DNA of 8,172 bases, from contig DVGE01000072.1 of assembly GCA_018712885.1 (NCBI GenBank), forward strand, positions 1-8,172. Reading direction: 5' to 3'. A program made the translations under genes and the position numbers. Below the pieces are notes generated by a model. That model was not told the DNA's origin and made no database searches. It was given only the letters and a program-made list of their open reading frames with translations. The stretch is from Candidatus Pullichristensenella stercoripullorum (GTDB taxonomy: Bacteria; Bacillota; Clostridia; Christensenellales; Aristaeellaceae). Shown here piece by piece: positions 4,822 to 8,172 of the stretch; position 1 is the first letter of the stretch; each line of letters starts with the position of its first letter.

Positions 4822-6261
4822 ATGCAGCGCCTCTTTCGCCGCCTCGCCAATGTGGAGAGCATCGGCCGCCGCCTGCGGCTGTCTTTCCGCATGCTCGTGA
4901 TCTTGCTGGTGGTGCCGGCCATCGTCTCCATCGCGGCGATGCTGGCCAACAGCGTGCGCTACGACGCCATCATCGCCCGCATGGGGCGCGTGGGCGACTT
5001 AAAGCCCCTCGTGGCCGTGGACATCCCCGGCGAGGCGTGGAACGTGGTGGCCGGCAACCAGGATTTCGCGGGCTCGCGCCTCTTCGCCATGATCGACGAG
5101 ATCAACCGCGAGCTGGACGCGCTGACCGCCTCCACCGGCAGCGAAAACCAGCTGGAGCTGACCGTGGCGCGCCGCACCATGGACACGCTGCGCGAAAAGG
5201 TGGTGGAGCTGGGCGGGCAGATCGACGCCGGCGCGCTCGTGGAGGACACCATGGCCAAGTACGGCGAGATCTGCGACGTGGCGGCGCTGGCCGAGGACAT
5301 GCTGGAGGACTACATCGAGGTGGAGATCGACGGCGCCATGGAGGAAAGCGCCGCCCTCAAGCGCATGATGGTGTTCTCGCTTTTACTGGAGCTGGCGCTT
5401 TTGCTGCTGGCGCTGACGCTGTCCGTATACGCGCAGCGGGGCCTTTCCCGCGCCATCCGCGCCCCCATCGGGCAGCTGGAACACTTCGCGGAGCTGCTGG
5501 CGGCGGGCGATTTGCGCGCCCGCGCCCCGCAGACGCGCGTTTCTGAGCTTTCCAACCTCACCGAGAGCTTCAACGTCATGGCCGGGCGGCTGGAAGAGCT
5601 GATGGAGCAGAGCCGCCGCGAGCAGGAGAACCTCAAAAAGAGCGAGCTGCGCGCGCTGCAGGCGCAGATCAACCCCCACTTTCTCTACAACACGCTGGAC
5701 GCCATCGTTTGGCTGGCGGAATCGGGCAGCACGGACGAGGTCGTGCACATCACCCGCGCCCTCTCGGACTTTTTCCGCATCTCCCTTTCGCAGGGGCGCG
5801 ACTGGATCGACGTGGGCGAGGAGCTCAAGCACCTGCGCGGCTACCTGACCATCCAGAAAGTGCGCTACCGCGACATCCTCGATTACGAGATCGACGTGCC
5901 CCCCGAGGCGCAGGAGGGGCGCGTTCCCAAGCTGCTTTTGCAGCCGCTGGTGGAAAACGCCATCTACCACGGCATCAAGTTCCGCCGTCGCGGGGGCAAG
6001 GTGCGCGTGGTGGGCCGGCGCGAGGGCGATATGCTGCACTTCGCCGTGATCGACAACGGCCCGGGCATGACCGAGGAGCGGCTGGTGGAAGTGCTCTCCA
6101 GCCTCGGCGAGGAGGACGCCAGCGCCGGCTACGGCCTTTCCAACGTGGACCGACGCATCCGCCTCTACTACGGCATCCGGCGGGGGCTGCGCATCCACAG
6201 CGACGGCGAGGGCACGCGCGTGGAATTCATCGTGCCGGTAAGGAGGCAGGCAGATGTATAA
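4822..6261 (+). CDS. YesM-type sensor histidine kinase
   Basis: A membrane histidine kinase of 479 aa with two membrane segments (about 24-44 and 183-204). They bracket an extracytoplasmic region of about 138 aa that looks entirely helical. A HAMP linker follows (about 206-262), including APIGQLEHFAELLAAGDL. Next come the His_kinase (PF06580-type) phosphoacceptor box QAQINPHFLYNTLD with H286, and the ATPase motifs VENA (N379), DNGPG (411-415) and YGLSNV (437-442). YesM kinases commonly carry a large dCache sensor; here the sensor is small and helical, which suits sensing through the adjacent lipoprotein rather than direct sugar binding (inference). The ATG lies 1 nt after the lipoprotein stop with only a GGGGG-type site upstream, so translation is probably coupled. 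Its 3' end overlaps the regulator gene by 8 bp. Confidence 0.95.
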   Translation: MQRLFRRLANVESIGRRLRLSFRMLVILLVVPAIVSIAAMLANSVRYDAIIARMGRVGDLKPLVAVDIPGEAWNVVAGNQDFAGSRLFAMIDEINRELDALTASTGSENQLELTVARRTMDTLREKVVELGGQIDAGALVEDTMAKYGEICDVAALAEDMLEDYIEVEIDGAMEESAALKRMMVFSLLLELALLLLALTLSVYAQRGLSRAIRAPIGQLEHFAELLAAGDLRARAPQTRVSELSNLTESFNVMAGRLEELMEQSRREQENLKKSELRALQAQINPHFLYNTLDAIVWLAESGSTDEVVHITRALSDFFRISLSQGRDWIDVGEELKHLRGYLTIQKVRYRDILDYEIDVPPEAQEGRVPKLLLQPLVENAIYHGIKFRRRGGKVRVVGRREGDMLHFAVIDNGPGMTEERLVEVLSSLGEEDASAGYGLSNVDRRIRLYYGIRRGLRIHSDGEGTRVEFIVPVRRQADV

Positions 6262-7843
6262 GGTCTTTCTGGTGGACGACGAGATCGTCATCCGCGAAAA
6301 CATCCGCAGCAGCTTCCCCTGGGAGGCGAGCGGCTTTACGCTCGTGGGCGAGGCGCCGGATGGGGAGATCGCCCTGCAGACCATGCAGGACGTCAAGCCG
6401 GATATACTCATCACCGACATCCGCATGCCCTTCATGGACGGCATGCAGCTGTGCGAGGCCGTTTCCCACACTATGCCCTGGGTGCAGATCGTCATCCTCT
6501 CCGGCTACGACGATTTCGCCTACGCGCAGCAGGCCATCTCCCTGGGGGTGAAGGAATACCTGCTCAAACCGGTGAGCGCGCAGGAGCTTTTGGAGGTGCT
6601 CAAACGCATCGCCAGCCGCATCTGCGAAGACCGCCGCCAGCAGGCCGACCTTCTGCGCATCCAGAAGCAGTTTGCCTCCACCGCGGCCTTTGTGCGCGAG
6701 CGGCTGCTCAGCGACGCGCTCAGCGGCGCCGCCGACGCGCAGGCGCTGCTCTCCCGCGCCGGGGAGCTGAACCTGGCGCTCTCGGCCCGGCGCTATCTGG
6801 TCATCTTGGCCTGCCTGCGCGGGAGCGGGGAAGAGCGCACGCTGGCGCAGAGCGCCCTTTATCGCCTGGCCGACGGCTCGGGCGAGGCGGTGTACGCCTG
6901 CGAAGCGCAGGGCGGCTTTGCCCTCATCGTGCTCGGCGACAGCGACGAGGCGCTCGAGGAGCGCGCCTACGGCTTTGCCCAGGCCGCCCTCTACGAGATG
7001 GAGCGCGCCGCCAACGCCGGCGCGCGCATGTACATCGGCGAGGCCGTGGACAGCCTCGCGGGGCTGCCGCGCTCCTTCCAGTCCGCCCAGCGCGTGCGGC
7101 AGGCGGTGGAATTGTCCGCCGCCGCGGAAAAGCACCGCATCATGGGCGTGCGCGACATGGACGCGCTGCCCCCCGCGCAGCCGGACATCAACCTGGACGT
7201 CTCCCCCCTCTCCGAGCGGCTGCAATACGCCAACCGCGAGGATGTGGAGGGCATTTTGCGCGATCACATCGCCTCCATGGGCTCCGCGGCCATCCACTCG
7301 GTGATGATGGTCAACTTCCTCTATGTGGAGATCCTCATGGCGGCCAGCCGCATCATCAAGGACAGCGGCGGCGAGCCCCGCGAGGTCATCGACGCCAAAC
7401 TCTGGGAGGACAATCTCTTTTCCGCCTCGCCCGCGCCCGAGGAGGTCATCCCCCTGGCGCGCGAAGTGCTGGAAAAGGCCATCGCCTACCGCGAGGCGCG
7501 CTCTTCCACGCGCTACAACGCCGTCATCAACAAGGCGCGCGCGTACCTGGCCCGCGAATATCAGAACAGCGGCGTGACCCTCAACGACGTTTCCAGCCAT
7601 GTATGCATGTCCAACAGCCACTTCTGCACCATCTTCGCCCAGGAAATGGGCATGACGTTCACCGAATACCTCACCGGTCTGCGCATGAACAAGGCCAAGG
7701 AACTTCTGCGCACCACGCAGATGCGCTCCAGCGACATCGCCTACGCCGTGGGCTACAACGACCCCCACTACTTCAGCTACCTGTTCAAAAAGCACACCGG
7801 CATGACCCCGCGCGATTTCCGCAAGGACGCGCAGGGGGCGTAG
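6254..7843 (+). CDS. YesN-type response regulator with AraC DNA-binding domain
   Basis: A cytoplasmic transcription regulator of 529 aa. The N-terminal receiver domain (about 1-120) has the acidic pair D8/D9, phosphoacceptor D55 (ILITDIRMP), S83 and K105 (LLKPV). A long middle region (about 120-420) is typical of YesN-family regulators. The C-terminal AraC/XylS domain (about 421-525) has two helix-turn-helix units, VTLNDVSSHVCMSNSHF and SSDIAYAVGYNDPHYFSYLF, ending GMTPRDFRK. The start at 6254 is set by AAGGAGG at 6240-6246, inside the kinase gene. The 8-bp overlap indicates translational coupling and partnership with the kinase. Its target is not visible here. A distant sugar transporter or glycosidase operon, or its own promoter, are plausible. 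Confidence 0.96.
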   Translation: MYKVFLVDDEIVIRENIRSSFPWEASGFTLVGEAPDGEIALQTMQDVKPDILITDIRMPFMDGMQLCEAVSHTMPWVQIVILSGYDDFAYAQQAISLGVKEYLLKPVSAQELLEVLKRIASRICEDRRQQADLLRIQKQFASTAAFVRERLLSDALSGAADAQALLSRAGELNLALSARRYLVILACLRGSGEERTLAQSALYRLADGSGEAVYACEAQGGFALIVLGDSDEALEERAYGFAQAALYEMERAANAGARMYIGEAVDSLAGLPRSFQSAQRVRQAVELSAAAEKHRIMGVRDMDALPPAQPDINLDVSPLSERLQYANREDVEGILRDHIASMGSAAIHSVMMVNFLYVEILMAASRIIKDSGGEPREVIDAKLWEDNLFSASPAPEEVIPLAREVLEKAIAYREARSSTRYNAVINKARAYLAREYQNSGVTLNDVSSHVCMSNSHFCTIFAQEMGMTFTEYLTGLRMNKAKELLRTTQMRSSDIAYAVGYNDPHYFSYLFKKHTGMTPRDFRKDAQGA

Positions 7844-7854
7844 GCGGGGCAGGC

Positions 7855-7884
7855 AAAAGCGACCGGGGAAGGCCGGTCGCTTTT
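7855..7884 (+). terminator. Strong intrinsic terminator of the sensory operon
   Basis: AAAAGCGACCGG (7855-7866) pairs perfectly with CCGGTCGCTTTT (7873-7884) over the loop GGAAGG, giving a 12-bp stem ending in TTTT. It lies 11 bp after the regulator stop codon. The A-run on the left arm also makes it potentially bidirectional. Its presence shows the operon ends here without transporter genes. Confidence 0.92.
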
Positions 7885-7901
7885 GTGTTACAGATATGAA
7901 C

Positions 7902-7929
7902 AGACCGCCGCGTTCACGTGCGGCGGTCT
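7902..7929 (+). other. GC-rich hairpin abutting the right repeat copy
   Basis: AGACCGCCGC (7902-7911) pairs with GCGGCGGTCT (7920-7929) over the 8-nt loop GTTCACGT. The core stem ends at 7928, the base equivalent to 209 beside the left copy, where another GC hairpin of unrelated sequence begins. No U-tract follows. The operon already has a terminator, so this hairpin may belong to the element or be its insertion target. Confidence 0.6.
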
Positions 7930-8172
7930 CAGAGCGCTGACAAAGCCCACAACCGCAAAAATCGCTCTAATTAAATAAGAATCAGAAGCGATTTTTGCTT
8001 CCGGCGTCAGCTGCACTTGCATCCTGCGGTCACTTACGTCTATGTAAGCTCCCTTGGATGCAAGTTTGCTTCCTTGGGGTGGATTTGCCGAGCCCTTCGG
8101 GATCGTCAAATCCAGTCGCCTTCGGCGACAAATTTTGCCGCTGGCAAAATTTCCTTGCTTGCGGGCTTTCTC
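7928..8172 (-). repeat. MITE-like hairpin repeat, right copy (inverted; cut by window end)
   Basis: This inverted copy of the 28-209 repeat is cut off before its outer terminal repeat is complete. The inner terminal repeat CAGAGCGCTGACAAAGCCC is at 7930-7948. Hairpin 4 (7955-7998) keeps a perfect 12-bp stem although its sequence differs from the left copy. Positions 8078-8172 (hairpins 3, 2 and 1) are identical to 131-37. A 72-bp module at 8006-8077 is absent from the left copy. The 7844-8172 gap contains only the terminator, the GC hairpin and this repeat. Confidence 0.88.
8006..8077 (-). repeat. Extra hairpin module inside the right repeat copy
   Basis: These 72 bp lie between the hairpin 3 and hairpin 4 modules and have no counterpart in the left copy. 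ACTTGCATCC (8015-8024) pairs with GGATGCAAGT (8056-8065), a perfect 10-bp stem. An inner CTTAC/GTAAG stem sits within it. The insert is thus itself a hairpin unit, as if the element is assembled from interchangeable hairpins. Confidence 0.75.

Noticed and set aside
6227..7795. Minus-strand open frame of 522 codons opposite the response regulator
   Set aside because: The frame lies antisense to an unambiguous receiver/AraC protein. Its translation is compositionally biased and has no recognisable domain.
7888..8109. Minus-strand 73-codon frame in the right repeat
   Set aside because: It would start at TTG with no ribosome binding site and lies entirely in the hairpin repeat. It is kept only as a low-interest observation.

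Overview
The window looks like chromosome from a GC-rich member of the Bacillota (Clostridia). This is inferred from strong AAGGAGG-type ribosome binding sites, a lipoprotein-anchored substrate-binding protein, a YesM/YesN-type two-component pair, and GC-rich genes with AT-rich promoters and repeats. A gut Oscillospiraceae- or Christensenellales-like host is a guess; no marker gene is present.

Layout, left to right. Positions 28-209 hold a MITE-like repeat made of stacked hairpins with imperfect terminal inverted repeats. A GC hairpin (209-234) follows, then the minus-strand glutamate dehydrogenase gene gdhA (247-1503). A 224-bp intergenic region carries divergent promoters for gdhA and for a compact AspT/YidE/YbjL-family transporter (1728-2882). 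A small secreted protein of unknown function follows (2987-3559). Behind it lie a degenerate copy of its own C-terminus (3637-3684) and an intrinsic terminator (3697-3724). A three-gene operon comes next: a YtfQ-like sugar-binding lipoprotein (3813-4820), a YesM-type sensor histidine kinase (4822-6261) and a YesN-type AraC response regulator (6254-7843). It ends at a strong terminator (7855-7884). A second GC hairpin (7902-7929) and an inverted second copy of the repeat (7928 to the window end) close the window.

How the genes fit together. GdhA interconverts glutamate and 2-oxoglutarate, and the divergent transporter belongs to a family that moves anionic amino acids and dicarboxylates, so the pair may serve glutamate or dicarboxylate metabolism. 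The lipoprotein-kinase-regulator operon has its own promoter and terminator and no ABC permease or ATPase. It looks like a self-contained three-component sugar-sensing system in which the binding protein is the receptor, comparable to XylFII-LytS-YesN.

The most unusual part is the repeat pair. The outer 95 bp are identical between the two copies. The inner 78 bp differ at ten positions, and nine of those preserve or improve pairing in one long hairpin, including three double compensatory changes. That pattern suggests selection on folded RNA or single-stranded DNA. Each copy abuts, at exactly the same base, a GC-rich hairpin of unrelated sequence just 3' of a gene.
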